Assembly (NCBI GenBank): GCA_019843655.1
Contig: JACDQD010000006.1
Coordinates: 26,802,246 to 26,866,245 of the forward strand
Length of the DNA stretch: 64,000 nt
Direction: 5' to 3'
Source: Lethocerus indicus
Lineage: Eukaryota > Arthropoda > Insecta > Hemiptera > Belostomatidae
Below are positions 1-11,330 of this stretch, piece after piece. The notes below the pieces were generated by a model. It was given only the letters and a program-made list of their open reading frames with translations. It searched no databases and was not told the DNA's origin. The position numbers were made by a program, and so were the translations under genes. Every line of letters starts with the position of its first letter. Position 1 is the stretch's first letter.

Positions 1-611
1 TCCGTAATATGCTGTTAGTATATCTCTGGAGACGTGATTCAGGATAAAATATTTAATATTGTATGCCGCTAAATGAGTTTTATGCGGGTTTTTTTGTCGA
101 ACGAACTTTTTTCATTATTCTAGATGTCTATTAATTTTTTCAAAATGTATCGACGTCGATCGAAAACCCAATAGAAATTCATTCAGTGGAATACTGAAAA
201 TTGTGGGTTAAAATTTACTGTAGGGGCCCCCCGATGTTATGGGGTGTATTCGATATATCGATATATACGGGTGACTTGATTTCGTCAACTTGGTCGGCCA
301 TATTTGTTTTCGCGTCGCGTACCTTTATTACGGCCTATACTACTGTACGGTACTGCGGTACATAAGGTCCAACCGGCAGGAATATGTACAATCGCGTACA
401 GTGTTAATTATATTTAGTGTCACGCAGTAAACGTGCTGAAAAGACTTAACTTGGTTCTCGTTCGTGAGATGTGGGCAGCGACTGGGAGGTTTCTTCGGCA
501 ACGTCAGTGATTCCACTCAGGGACGGGACGACGCTGAGGAGGGCGTCTTCTCCGTCGGTCGGACGGACGGGAGTTATCTTACCTTTGTTCCCGTCTACAC
601 CTACTGTTTTA

Positions 612-613
<2 letters not shown>

Positions 614-646
<33 letters not shown>
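614..646. repeat. TA microsatellite, left arm outer
   Basis: An uninterrupted TA dinucleotide run of about 33 bp. Its mirror partner is 5622-5674, about 20 bp longer. Confidence 0.95.
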
Positions 647-649
<3 letters not shown>

Positions 650-925
650 AATCGGCATGCTTTCTATGAGAGAGCCGAGTGGACTTTGAGAAATGGCGTC
701 TACATTGCAAGTCGTACAATGGAAATTTGAACTTTGTCCCTTTACTGCCTCCTGTAGCGCAGGCAGAGCTAGGTACGGACGCCATTTTATGTCGATTTTG
801 GAAATATTTAAAATTGCATATTTCCTAGGGTTTGATTTCGAGAATCGCGTATGATCAAAATATTGTATATTGTTTATTGGAATTTTACTTATTAGTAGAT
901 ATTAAATAAATTACTTATTTGTGTT

Positions 926-927
<2 letters not shown>

Positions 928-976
<49 letters not shown>
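928..976. repeat. TA microsatellite, left arm inner
   Basis: A TA run of about 49 bp. Its mirror partner is 5281-5340, about 60 bp. Confidence 0.95.
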
Positions 977-978
<2 letters not shown>

Positions 979-1810
979 TAATACTATCTCATTATTACAT
1001 TATTTATGCATTTACATTGAATGTTAATTATTATACGATATATAGTAGCAGTTGAAGAAAACATTCTTAGAAGGATATGTACAATTATATACAATGTTAA
1101 TTTAAAACAGTAAAAATATCTTACATTCTACTATTTGCACCTATTTGTGACGATTTTGATATTATAATTAATATCCTAATACGTTATATATTTAAAACAT
1201 CATTTTTTTAAAGGATTTTTTGAACTCATACTCTTTACCCGTCCATTTGGTCTTTAATTTATAATCTCCTAGGTTTAGTTTAATTTACCTTATTAATAGA
1301 GCGTAAATAATTGACCTAGTAGTATTTTCGTATAATTGAGCTTGGTAATAAACAGATAATAATCGGTAAATATTAGGGTCTAATTGTTCCAGTGTTCTGC
1401 ATTGCCTAGAACTAGGTGTTAGACATAAAGCGTCCTCAATAATTCTTACCTTTATTCTGGTCTTCAGCTCTTGTTTTAAGATATAAAATTGGCCGTGCTT
1501 CCTCTTCACGGGCTGGGGTACAATGAGCCAGGTTGTTTACGCACCAGCTCGGACAATGCACACCTGAACTTCGACCCTCCTAAGCCTCTACCTGCCCAGG
1601 ATTAACTGCCAACCGACGCCGTTTCTTGCACATTTTAGAAATATTTAAAACATTTCGATTTTACCTGTTTTTGATAATATTTCATTTTCCTCATGAAAAC
1701 CATATTTCATCATATTGAAAATATTTTATTTCAATTTTCTCAACAGAGGGAAACAAATAAAAATTTTTTCGAATTTTTATATATATGTATTATTGAGAAG
1801 TAATGACTAT

Positions 1811-4447
1811 AGCGCTTGTTTATCGGTGCAATTGCACCCAACGATGTTTAATTAAGTAAATTTCAAACCACACTCAGGGGCTCTTGTTTATCGGTGCAAT
1901 TGCACCCAACGAAGTTTAATTAAGTACATTTCTAAACCACACTCAGAGGGGATGATTTATGGGTGCAATTGCACCCAACGAAGTTTTATTAGGTGGTTTG
2001 GAGTGTGGTTTCGAAAATAAACAAGCGACTCCTGTGTGTGGTTTGGAAATTTACTAATTAAAGTTAATTGGGTGCACTTCCACCGATAAAAATTCGCCCC
2101 CTTAATGTGGTTTGAAAATGTACTCATTTAAACTTCCTTGGGTGCAATTGCACCGTTAAACAAGCGCCCCCTGAGTGTGGTGTAGAAATTTACTCATTTA
2201 AACCTCGTTGGGTGCAACTGCACCGATAAGCAAGCGTATCCTTAATGTGGTTTGAAAATGTACTCATTTAAACTTTCTTGGGTGCAATTGCACCGAAAAA
2301 CAAGCGCCCCCTGAATGTGGTTTTAAAATGTACATAATTAAACTTCGTTGGGTGCATTTGCACCGTTAAACAAGCGCCCCCTGAGTGTGGTGTTGAAATT
2401 TACTCATTTAAACCTCGGTGGGTGCAACTGCACCGATAAGCAAGCGTATCCTTAATGTGGTTTGAAAATGTACTCAATTAAACTTCGTTGGGTGCAGTTG
2501 CAACGATAAACAAGCACCCCCTGAATGTGGTTTGAAATTTACTCATAATTAAACTTCGTTGGGTGCAATTGCACCGATAAACAAGCGTAGTGGTTTGAAA
2601 ATGTACTCATTTAAACTTCGTTGGGTGCATTGCACCGTTAAACAAGCGCCCCTGAGTGTGGTTTAGAAATTTACTCATTTAAACCTTCGTTGGGTGCAAC
2701 TGCACCGATAAACAAGCGTATCCTGAATGTGGTTTGAAATGTACTCATTTAAACTTCGTTGGGTGCAATTGCACCGAAATGAATGTGGTAGAAATTTACT
2801 CATTTAAACTCGTTGTTTATCGGTGCAATTGCACCCAAGCGATGTGGTTTAAATTAATTTAAAATTTTCAAACCACACTCAGTTTATCGGTGCAATTGCA
2901 CCGAAGTTTTTAAATGTACATTTAAACCACATTAAGGATACGCTTGTTTATCGGTGCAGTTGCACCCAACGAGGTTTAAATGAGTAAATTTCTACACCAC
3001 AAGCTCAGGGGCGCTTGTTTACGGTGCAATGCACCGAAAAACAACGAAGTGGTTAAAATTACTCATTTAAACTTCTTGTTTATCGGTGCAATTGCACCGT
3101 TAAACAAGCGCGTGGTTTGAAAATGTACTTTTAACGGTGCAAATGCACCGAAAACAACGAATGTGGTTTAATTATGTACATTTAAACTTCAGTTGGGTGC
3201 AATTGCACCGTTAAACAAGCGCTGAGTGTGGTATTTACTCATTTAAACCTCGGGGGGCTTGGGTGCAACTTGCACCGATAAACAACGGTTTAAAATGTAC
3301 ATTTAAACCACATTAAGGATACGCTTGTTTATCGGTGCAGTTGCACCCAACGAGTGTTTAAATGAGTAAATTTCTACAACCACATCAGGGGTGCGCTTGT
3401 TTAGGTGCAATTGCACCCAACGAAGTTTAATGAGTACATTTCAAACCACACCAGGGGGGGCTTGTTTATCGGTGGATTTGCACCCAATTAACTTTAAATG
3501 AGTACATTTCCAAACCACACTCAGGGGACGCTTGTTTATCGGTGCAGTTGCACCCAACGAGGTTTAAATGAGTAAATTTCCAAACCACACTCAGGGGGTG
3601 CTTGTTTATCGTTGCAACTGCACCCAACGAAGTTTAATTGAGTACATTTTCAAACCACACTCAGGGGGTGCTTGTTTATCGGTGCAAATGCACCCAACGA
3701 AGTTTAATTGAGTACATTTTCAAACCACACTCAGGGGGGCTTGTTTATCGGTGCATTTGCACCCAATTAACTTTAAATGAGTACATTTCCAAACCACATT
3801 AAGGATACGCTTGCTTATCGGTGCAGTTGCACCCAACGAGGTTTAAATGAGTAAATTTCTACTACCACACTCAGGGGGCGCTTGTTTAACGGTGCAAATG
3901 CACCCAACGAAGTTTAATTATGTACATTTTAAAACCACATTCAGGGGGGGCTTGTTTTTCGGTGCAATTGCACCAATGAAAGTTTAAATGAGTACATTTT
4001 CAAACCACATTAAGGATACGCTTGCTTAGCGGTGCAGTTGCACCCAACGAGGTTTAAATGAGTAAATTTCTACACCACACTCAGGGGGCGCTTGTTTAAC
4101 GGTGCAATTGCACCCAAGGAAGTTTAAATGAGTACATTTTCAAACCACATTAAGGGGGCGAATTTTTTATCGGTGGAAGTGCACCCAATTAACTTTAATT
4201 AGTAAATTTCCAAACCACACACAGGAGTCGCTTGTTTATTTTCGAAACCACACTCCAAACCACCTAATAAAACTTCGTTGGGTGCAATTGCACCCATAAA
4301 TCATCCCCTCTGAGTGTGGTTTAGAAATGTACTTAATTAAACTTCGTTGGGTGCAATTGCACCGATAAACAAGAGCCCCCTGAGTGTGGTTTGGAAATTT
4401 ACTTAATTAAACATCGTTGGGTGCAATTGCACCGATAAACAAGCGCT
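1811..4447. repeat. Tandem array of ~68-bp palindrome-bearing units
   Basis: About 38 units, each built of CTTGTTTATCGGTGCAATTG plus a tail like AGTTTAATTGAGTACATTT and CAAACCACACTCAGGGG, or the reverse complement. Each unit contains GGTGCAATTGCACC, a perfect 14-bp palindrome, often with one changed base. Three units read forward from 1811 and then the direction flips near 2000. About a dozen read backward to the centre, a dozen forward to about 4215, and the last three backward. Units between about 2790 and 3420 are shortened or scrambled. Both ends carry AGCGCT. Confidence 0.92.
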
Positions 4448-5278
4448 ATAGTCATTACTTCTCAATAATACATATATATAAAAATTCGAAAAAAATTTTT
4501 ATTTGTTTCCCTCTGTTGAGAAAATTGAAATAAAATATTTTCAATATGATGAAATATGGTTTTCATGAGGGGAAAATGAAATATTATCAAAAAACAGGTA
4601 AAATCGAAATGTTTTAAATATTTCTAAAATGTGCAAGAAACGGCGTCGGTTGGCAGTTAATCCTGGGCAGGTAGAGGCTTAGGAGGGTCGAAGTTCAGGT
4701 GTGCATTGTCCGAGCTGGTGCGTAAACAACCTGGCTCATTGTACCCCCAGCCCGTGAAGAGGAAGCACGGCCAATTTTTATATCTTAAAACAAGAGCTGA
4801 AGACCAGAATAAAGGTAAGAATTATTGAGGACGCTTTATGTCTAACACCTAGTTCTAGGCAATGCAGAACACTGGAACAATTAGACCCTAATATTTACCG
4901 ATTATTATCTGTTTATTACCCGCTAAATTATACGAAAATACTACTAGGTCAATTATTTACGCTCTATTAATAAGGTAAATTAAACTAAACCTAGGAGATT
5001 ATAAATTAAAGACCTAATGGACGGGTAAAGAGTATGAGTTCAAAAAATCCTTTAAAAAAATGATGTTTTAAATATATAACGTATTAGGATATTAATTATA
5101 ATATCAAAATCGTCACAAATAGGTGCAAATAGTAGAATGTAAAATATTTTTACTGTTTTAAATTAACATTGTATATAATTGTACATATCCTTCTAAGAAT
5201 GTTTTCTTCAACTGCTACTATATATCGTATAATAATTAACATTCAATGTAAATGCATAAATAATGTAATAATGAGATA

Positions 5279-5280
<2 letters not shown>

Positions 5281-5340
<60 letters not shown>
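5281..5340. repeat. TA microsatellite, right arm inner
   Basis: A 60-bp TA run that mirrors 928-976. Confidence 0.95.
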
Positions 5341-5343
<3 letters not shown>

Positions 5344-5618
5344 AACACAAATAAGTAATTTATTTAATATCTACTAATAAGTAAAATTCCAATAAACAAT
5401 ATACAATAATTTGAACATACGCGATTCTCGAAATCAAACCCTAGGAAATATGCAATTTTAAATATTTCCAAAATCGACATAAAATGGCGTCCGTACCTAG
5501 CTCTGCCTGCGCTACAGGAGGCAGTAAAGGGACAAAGTTCAAATTTCCATTGTACGACTTGCAATGTAGACGCCATTTCTCAAAGTCCACTCGGCTCTCT
5601 CATAGAAAGCATGCCGAT

Positions 5619-5621
<3 letters not shown>

Positions 5622-5674
<53 letters not shown>
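5622..5674. repeat. TA microsatellite, right arm outer
   Basis: A 53-bp TA run that mirrors 614-646. Confidence 0.95.
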
Positions 5675-5676
<2 letters not shown>

Positions 5677-6216
5677 TAAAAACTGTAGGTGTAGACGGGA
5701 ACAAAGGTAAGATAACTCCCGTCCGTCCGACCGACGGAGAAGACGCCCTCCTCAGCGTCGTCCCGTCCCCTGAGTGGAATCACTCGACGTCGAAGAGGCC
5801 TCCCAGTCGCTGCCCACATCTCACGAACGAGAACCAAGTTAAGTCTTTTCAGCACGTTTACTGCATGACACTAAATATAATTAACACTGTACGCGATTGT
5901 ACATATTCCTGCCGGTAGGACCTTATGTACCGCAGTACCGTACAGTAGTATAGGCCGTAATAAAGGTACGCGACGCGAAAACAAATATGGCCGACCAAGT
6001 TGACGAAATCAAGTCACCCGTATATATCGATATATCGAATACACCCCATAACATCGGGGGGCCCCTACAGTAAATTTTAACCCACAATTTTCAGTATTCC
6101 ACTGAATGAATTTCTATTGGGTTTTCGATCGACGTCGATACATTTTGAAAAAATTAATAGACATCTAGAATAATGAAAAAAGTTCGTTCGACAAAAAAAC
6201 CCGCATAAAACTCATT

Positions 6217-8405
6217 AAGCTCCAATATTAAAATTGGATTCAACCGGTAGACTCCAATATCGTCATTAGACGGTACGTGGCTTATCGCGAACTCTAGCGT
6301 CCAAAAAGTGTACTACGTCGGTTCCGCAATCAATGCGTAACAGCCGAGTTTTACGGGCGGTGTAAAATAAATATTAGAAATAATTATAAAATATAATCGT
6401 TACGCAGTCAGTAAGTAAATCTCGACAAATAGTTTAACGACCGGAATGAAAAACTGTCACGAAATGTCGTAATATTCGCTGATTAAAAGAAATTGTGGAA
6501 ATCCTCTCCCGCTGTCAAATATTCGCGTCGAGTTGACAAATAATAGGTTGAAAAGAACATTATTCATAACTTAAAAGCTTTACAGCTCTACTTTACCGCC
6601 CCTTAGAAAAGTTTTAATGTAAAGGTTTTTAAGTCATCTCTTTGATGTATTTCTCTTAAAATTCAACCCTCTAGAGCAGAAGACGGAAAGAATCTCACCC
6701 TGCTTTAATCTAAAGCACATTTTAGTAAATTAATATTTCGCTTATAAACGAAATATCAATTATATGAAACAACAATGCGAATAGTTTTCTTCCGCCTCTT
6801 TTCTCCAGTAATATTAATTGTATTTGTTGTAAATGTTACGTTTCCAAATTTTCGTTACTCTTTTCACTAATTATTGGATCACTAAATTGGTTCTTGCACA
6901 ATGAAGGTAGGCTCAAAATTTAATTATTTCCTCTGCATATTACAATTGAAAAATAATTAATGATATATTTATTGTAAGATGCCTGTTAGGCCTGATGGTC
7001 TCCCCTCGGTTAATTTTTCTCACTCCAGATCGATATCGTTTCTAATCCCGTACAGGTAATAATGTAAAAATACATTTTTCTTTCTATTATGAGAATTCCC
7101 ATATTAAATGGCCCCGACTCAAAATGAACACCGGCAAGTGGGTTTGACCCGAACGAGAGTTTTATTTTCAAAGTAAAATGCGTTTGCTTAGTTATTTCTG
7201 ATGTTCTCTGCTAAAATGTGCGGTTTATTACCGTTTAAATATTTATATAAGCAAATAATTTATATATTTCTTTTCCTGTATTCCTTAAAGTTTTAACGCC
7301 CGTTTTTTGTCCGTCAACCTCAGAGTCGAGTTTTCGAGGACGAATTCGGTCACGAAAACGAATTGACGGCGGAAACGTTTTAGAAAGCTCATTCGAATCG
7401 GTACCTTGGATTTCGAGAGAAAGTATTTTTTTTGTTTTAAGACAAACCGCTTTAATTGGGTTCGTCGACGATTCGGTACAAGGCGTAAGCGGATTATCGT
7501 TCGGATATTCCCTCGCGAATTTAATATAATGACAGAGCATGCAGGTTCCACATACTCAGTCAGATATGGCTTCAATTAAACATGGGGCGGACATATTTGT
7601 CACAATTACGAATTAAATTATGAGCCGGTTATGGCGAAGAAAGACTTTATCACACTTTATCAATTACACTGTACCGGCCGAAATAATGTTTGCGTCAATT
7701 ATCGATTGATGGAATAAGAAAGGATTTATTTCTCTCCCGCCCCTCCCCCCTCCACAACTCGGTCGCAGATTAAACGAACTTTTGAAATCTGCAAGTTAAA
7801 GCATTTTTTTTTTCTTCCAAGTTCTCTCAACAGGGATTCGCTGATGACTCCGAAGTCACAGTCTGGAAATGACTTGTTCAACTCTTCCTTGACCCCTTAT
7901 TTATTTTAATGAAGCAAAATTATGCATTCGTTTTCTTCCTTTCCTCTGTTTATCTTTCTCACTTCAGGACTCTCTCTTCCTAATTTCCTCCTTCTGACTT
8001 ATAACTTCATTTGAGAGAAATTGTAGACTTCAATTGGCTTTAATAGAACAAAATTCTATAATTAGTACACTCTCTACTGAGTCGCAATGTGCGTTTGATT
8101 TTCGTTTGCCCCATTTTTCTTGCCGATATTATACTTATTATAAAATATTCTCCTTGAAAAAGGACTCGCCCCTCGTGGGATTTAGATTCATTCCGAGTGT
8201 TGAGACTCGATTCATGAATAATCTAAGTCAGGGCACTTTTACTCCTCCAGGAGCTAAGCTCCACGGCTTTAACTTCCATGCAAAGTTTAGACCGGAGGTC
8301 GTCCACCTCAGTCTAGGATTGCGCCTTCAGATTTCATGTAATTTTTAACTACCTAAACCCAGTGTTCAATGACTTCTGTTAACTCATAGACGTTTCATAC
8401 TTTCT
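6217..8405. other. Unique-looking sequence without a gene
   Basis: AT-rich sequence with many in-frame stops. Two overlapping minus-strand frames at 7235-7575 show no recognisable domain and overlap each other in different frames, as expected of chance ORFs. A pyrimidine-rich stretch lies at 7733-7752. No repeat family named here occurs. Confidence 0.6.
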
Positions 8406-8547
8406 AGTTTAATATACCTGTTTTGTGGTATGCGGGGGGTTGGAATACCGTAGATTTCGTGTGTTTCTCCTATCGCTGGTTTGGTCTTTTGCTAGACCGG
8501 TTTCGGCCGCTCGCCATCTTCAGTAGCGGTGTCAGTCACTTTTGGCT
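8406..8547 (-). mobile_element. Family A retrozyme-like repeat, copy 1 (partial)
   Basis: The minus-strand 3' tail is on the left (reverse complement of GGTATATTAAACTAG), followed by CCTGTTTTGTGGT, the CCGTAGATTTCG block, and one arm up to the GTGTCAGTCACTTTTGG segment. The second arm is missing. No clear target-site duplication is visible. It carries one complete hammerhead-like motif. Confidence 0.85.
8491..8527 (-). ncRNA. Hammerhead-ribozyme-like motif (family A copy 1)
   Basis: On the minus strand: GCTA, then CTGAAGA, then T, GGC-GAGCG-GCC, GAAA, CCGG, TC and TAGC. GCTA and TAGC pair as stem I, GGC and GCC as stem II, and ACCGGT forms the very short, self-complementary stem III. Predicted cleavage is after the GTC triplet. 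One extra T separates CTGAAGA from stem II. Confidence 0.6.
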
Positions 8548-10887
8548 TTCAATTTATTAAATGTAATGAACATTTTTTCTGAGCTTCCGCAACCAGAAAT
8601 ATTGCGTTGATTTCTAGTTTATTAACTCAAAGCTTCGGTTTTCACTAAATCCACTAAGAAATATAATCAGGGAGTGGGACAACAACAGAACTTTGCTAAC
8701 AAGCAAAGTTGTTGTTGAACAGAACAAGACTAACATTTTATCGCATAAAACCTAAAAACATATTGTAAAAATTGTCTGTAGAAACGGACAAAAACGCACG
8801 GATGTGGACATTATTTTATAAAACTGAAACGGAAAAACTCCCCCTTTTGGAAGTTTTTGGAGCGATGTTGAAGCTGGCCTTGTGGTCCCATTAATGAGCT
8901 CGACCCGTCCGTATTTCCCCCGTAATTGGTAGTAGTAGCTTTGAGGGCCTCGAATTAAACTGAATTTGCCTGCCGGAAAGCTTCACCGGGCGTGAGAAAA
9001 AGTTTAATTAAATTTTCCCGGTTTTTCCGGTCGTCACAGAAGCGACAAACGGCCCTTTTACTGAAACCGGAATCAACATTTAGTTAGTAGTATACGAAAA
9101 TATATTCTCTATTTCCATTTTACATTTTTAAAAAATCGTTCTGCAACTAGAATATTAAAACCATGATAGCAAATTTTCCTTTTTTCTATGAATTGATAGC
9201 ACGAACTTATGATAATGACTCTGGATTAGTTTTTCTGCTTATTACATCCACAACATTATACTTACCTTTAAGTGGGGGGAATGAGAATAAACTGATATCG
9301 AATACAGATAACAAAGCTGAAATTGAACAAACATAATAACGCATTTCTTTATGTAAAATTCTATGTTGGTTGGCATTTTTCGGTGTGATCGGAGGGGGGA
9401 TATCACAGTCAGAATCATAGAAGGGTTGAATACGAATGGATGAATTGATTTTATGTTGGTTCCTACATATTGAAATTGAATCCAGTATTGCAGTTTTGTA
9501 CATAATTCAGACGATGTAACGATTTTAAGATCTCCTTATCGAGGGAATAGAGATCAAAAATAGCGTTCACAAATAGAAGCGAGCATATTATTTCATCGTG
9601 TTTACAAGCCGGAATGTTGTCATAGGACGAAAACTGGTTTCGACCGTAACTCCAACGAACTGTACGGATCAGTTCGAATTCTCGTTCGAATGGGTAAACT
9701 ATTTAGTTCGTACTATCTTTTTTGTGATGACTTAACCGGTACTAATGTTCGATTATTTTCTAACTAACTAACTAACTAACAAACTAACGTACTACTTACT
9801 CGGATGTTTCGCCAACCCTTTGTATTTTGCCAATTTATTAGTCAAGAAAACCAACTTTAAATAGGAAGATGTCACCGAAAACGAAATTTCCCTTCAGGAG
9901 GTCATCTTCGTCGCTGTCAAATGTAAGTTGGACTCTTTATAAATCTAGGTCTGTTTAGATTTCAAACAGTTTCAATCTCCTACTACCTAAGGGTAATATT
10001 TTTCGATTAGACAAAGGAGTCATAATTCCGATTACTTGTCCTTCTATTCGACGGTTTTGATTTTTCTCCCGTTGGTTAAAAGGATTTGTATTTAACGCCG
10101 GCAATCGACATGCCCAATCGTGCCGCCCTGTCTCATTTCAAACTGTATTTGAAAGTAGTTTCGAAAGCGAGAACATAATTGTTGTTCGAAACCGAATGGA
10201 TTTACCTATGTCGTGCCGACGACGGAAATAGTCGCAAAGTCGAAAGTTACGAAGGCGAAGTCGTACTTCGCCCCCGGTGGTTGGGGGAGGGCTTTCGGCT
10301 CGTTTCAAGGTCTCAAGAAGGCCTTCAGTCCAATTTTGAGCGTGAGTCATGAGAAGCCAGATAGGGGCAAACAGTTTATCTTGAAAGTTAACGTTGCCGA
10401 CAGACTTCTTTAAAATCCCGCAGTCGAACGGGCAGAAATCGAATATTAAGACTGCAACATTCGGCACTTTACAAAACGGAAATGGACAGTAACAATTTAT
10501 ATAAGATATGACTTCATTTCAATGAAAGTGTGTAACGCTAGACACATTTAATATCATTTTGTACACTATTGATATTTCTTAATTATAATGCTATAGGGTA
10601 TAAAATGTTTCATTCCTGCAGGACTTGTTGAGAAGGGATTGACAAGGTTTTTTAAATAATGGGAAATGATGAGAAATTTCTGATGAGAGGGCCAAAACGT
10701 CTGATTGTAATTTTTTACTAGAAGCATTAACAATGTTACGTCAGTTGAACGGCTTAGGCCAAATTATAACGTCGATTTTTTGTTTTCTAACTTTTTCATT
10801 TTGCACAATCAACTTTACAGTTATAAGTACAATTGATACGTGTATATTTTTAACGCGTTTCTCTCGATAAAGAAACCACCAGATGAT
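8548..10887. other. Unique-looking sequence without a gene
   Basis: No coding signature is seen. It contains the CTAA tract at 9761-9788. Frames such as 9207-9503 and 10138-10467 resemble no family I know. Confidence 0.6.
9761..9788. repeat. CTAA microsatellite
   Basis: Five to six tandem TAAC units, the last ones with one change (AAAC). Confidence 0.85.
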
Positions 10888-11330
10888 GGCGCTTTTTGAC
10901 ACGATTCAACTACCGTCCGAAGTGATCTCCGGGCCAGAGGCGGGAGTGGAACTTCGGGAAACGGGATTTTGCGACTTAGTCGACTGTCGGTATGTTGAGG
11001 TCATGGTGGATTGTCTGGTTAGAAACATACCCAGGGAGGGGGGAGCATTAAGGATGGTGCGAAGGACTTTTGACTGGAATCTCTGGATGCGAGCGATGTC
11101 GGACGTCACGGTGGAACCCAATAGCTCAGTTTGTTACTCAAGATCAATGTTGATGTCCGTTTTAGTAACGGCCTCAAGAGACCAAATTTTCTGTTTAAGT
11201 CGATTCTTTTGAGTCGGGATTCCACGTGAGTCCTTTGTCCAGGTGGAGCCCAAGAATCCGCTGTTGGGTGGGAATTGGTATGTAATTGAAATAGAGGTCG
11301 GGACAGCGCTGACGACGTATAACGTCGATA
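10888..11330 (-). pseudogene. Jockey-type LINE, 3' end of reverse-transcriptase ORF (J1)
   Basis: Conceptual minus-strand translation gives LGLHLDKGLTWNP followed, after frame breaks, by SDIARIQRFQSKVLRTILNAP. These are the conserved tail motifs of the second ORF of Jockey-clade LINEs, downstream of the reverse-transcriptase core; in intact elements this protein copies the element RNA at the target site. Here the ORF is cut by stops and frameshifts, and the segment joining the two motifs (WTYGxELWG) is deleted. It is the longest of six fragments of the same family in the window. It is 5' truncated, as is usual for LINEs. No poly-A or target-site duplication was identified. Confidence 0.85.

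Larger units (their letters stand above)
72..1810 (+). repeat. Left outer arm of the foldback element
   Basis: This is the non-array part of the left arm. Its mirror image is 4448-6216. Distances from the outer end match: the first TA tract begins 542 bp in from 72 and the partner ends 542 bp in from 6216. Small inner inverted pairs occur, such as AAATGGCGTC near 692 and GACGCCATTT near 778. Short reading frames exist on the minus strand (1285-1509 and 446-658), but they lack a normal ATG or run through the TA tract, and the partner arm breaks the 1285-1509 frame with single-base insertions. I therefore see no gene here. Confidence 0.85.
72..6216. mobile_element. Giant foldback element (long inverted repeat)
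   Basis: The sequence from 72 reads the same as the reverse complement read back from 6216. Both ends start AATGAGTTTTATGCGGG and run inward through the same landmarks: a GGGGCCCC block, two TA microsatellites, a stretch ending GAGGAAGCACGGCC, and then a tandem array. There is no unique spacer; the arms meet in the middle of the array near 3130-3145. The inverted match may extend outward by GCT with one mismatch. No target-site duplication is evident next to either end. No transposase is encoded. The layout resembles foldback transposons of insects, but no known family is recognised. An assembly artefact from a self-complementary read is the main alternative, although the palindrome stops sharply at unlike flanks. 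Confidence 0.9.
4448..6216 (-). repeat. Right outer arm of the foldback element
   Basis: This is the mirror of 72-1810 with scattered substitutions and a few one-base insertions, for example an extra C near 4746 and an extra T near 4778. The largest differences are in the TA tracts, which are longer here. The 144-codon frame at 5484-5918 reads through a TA microsatellite (translated as Tyr-Ile repeats) and is not a credible gene. Confidence 0.85.

Noticed and set aside
1285..1509. 74-codon minus-strand ORF in the left foldback arm (starts KRKHGQFYILKQ)
   Set aside because: Begins at GTG, not ATG, and the mirror arm breaks the frame with single-base insertions, so no coding constraint is apparent.
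5484..5918. 144-codon ORF in the right foldback arm
   Set aside because: Reads through a TA microsatellite as Tyr-Ile repeats, and the equivalent reading in the left arm has a different frame and length.
7843..7880. CTGATGA followed by GAAA (hammerhead core pieces)
   Set aside because: Stem II does not pair beyond one base and there is no cleavage triplet with a matching stem I.
9761..9788. CTAA tract as telomeric repeat
   Set aside because: The unit is four bases, not the TTAGG type of arthropods, and the run is short and interstitial.
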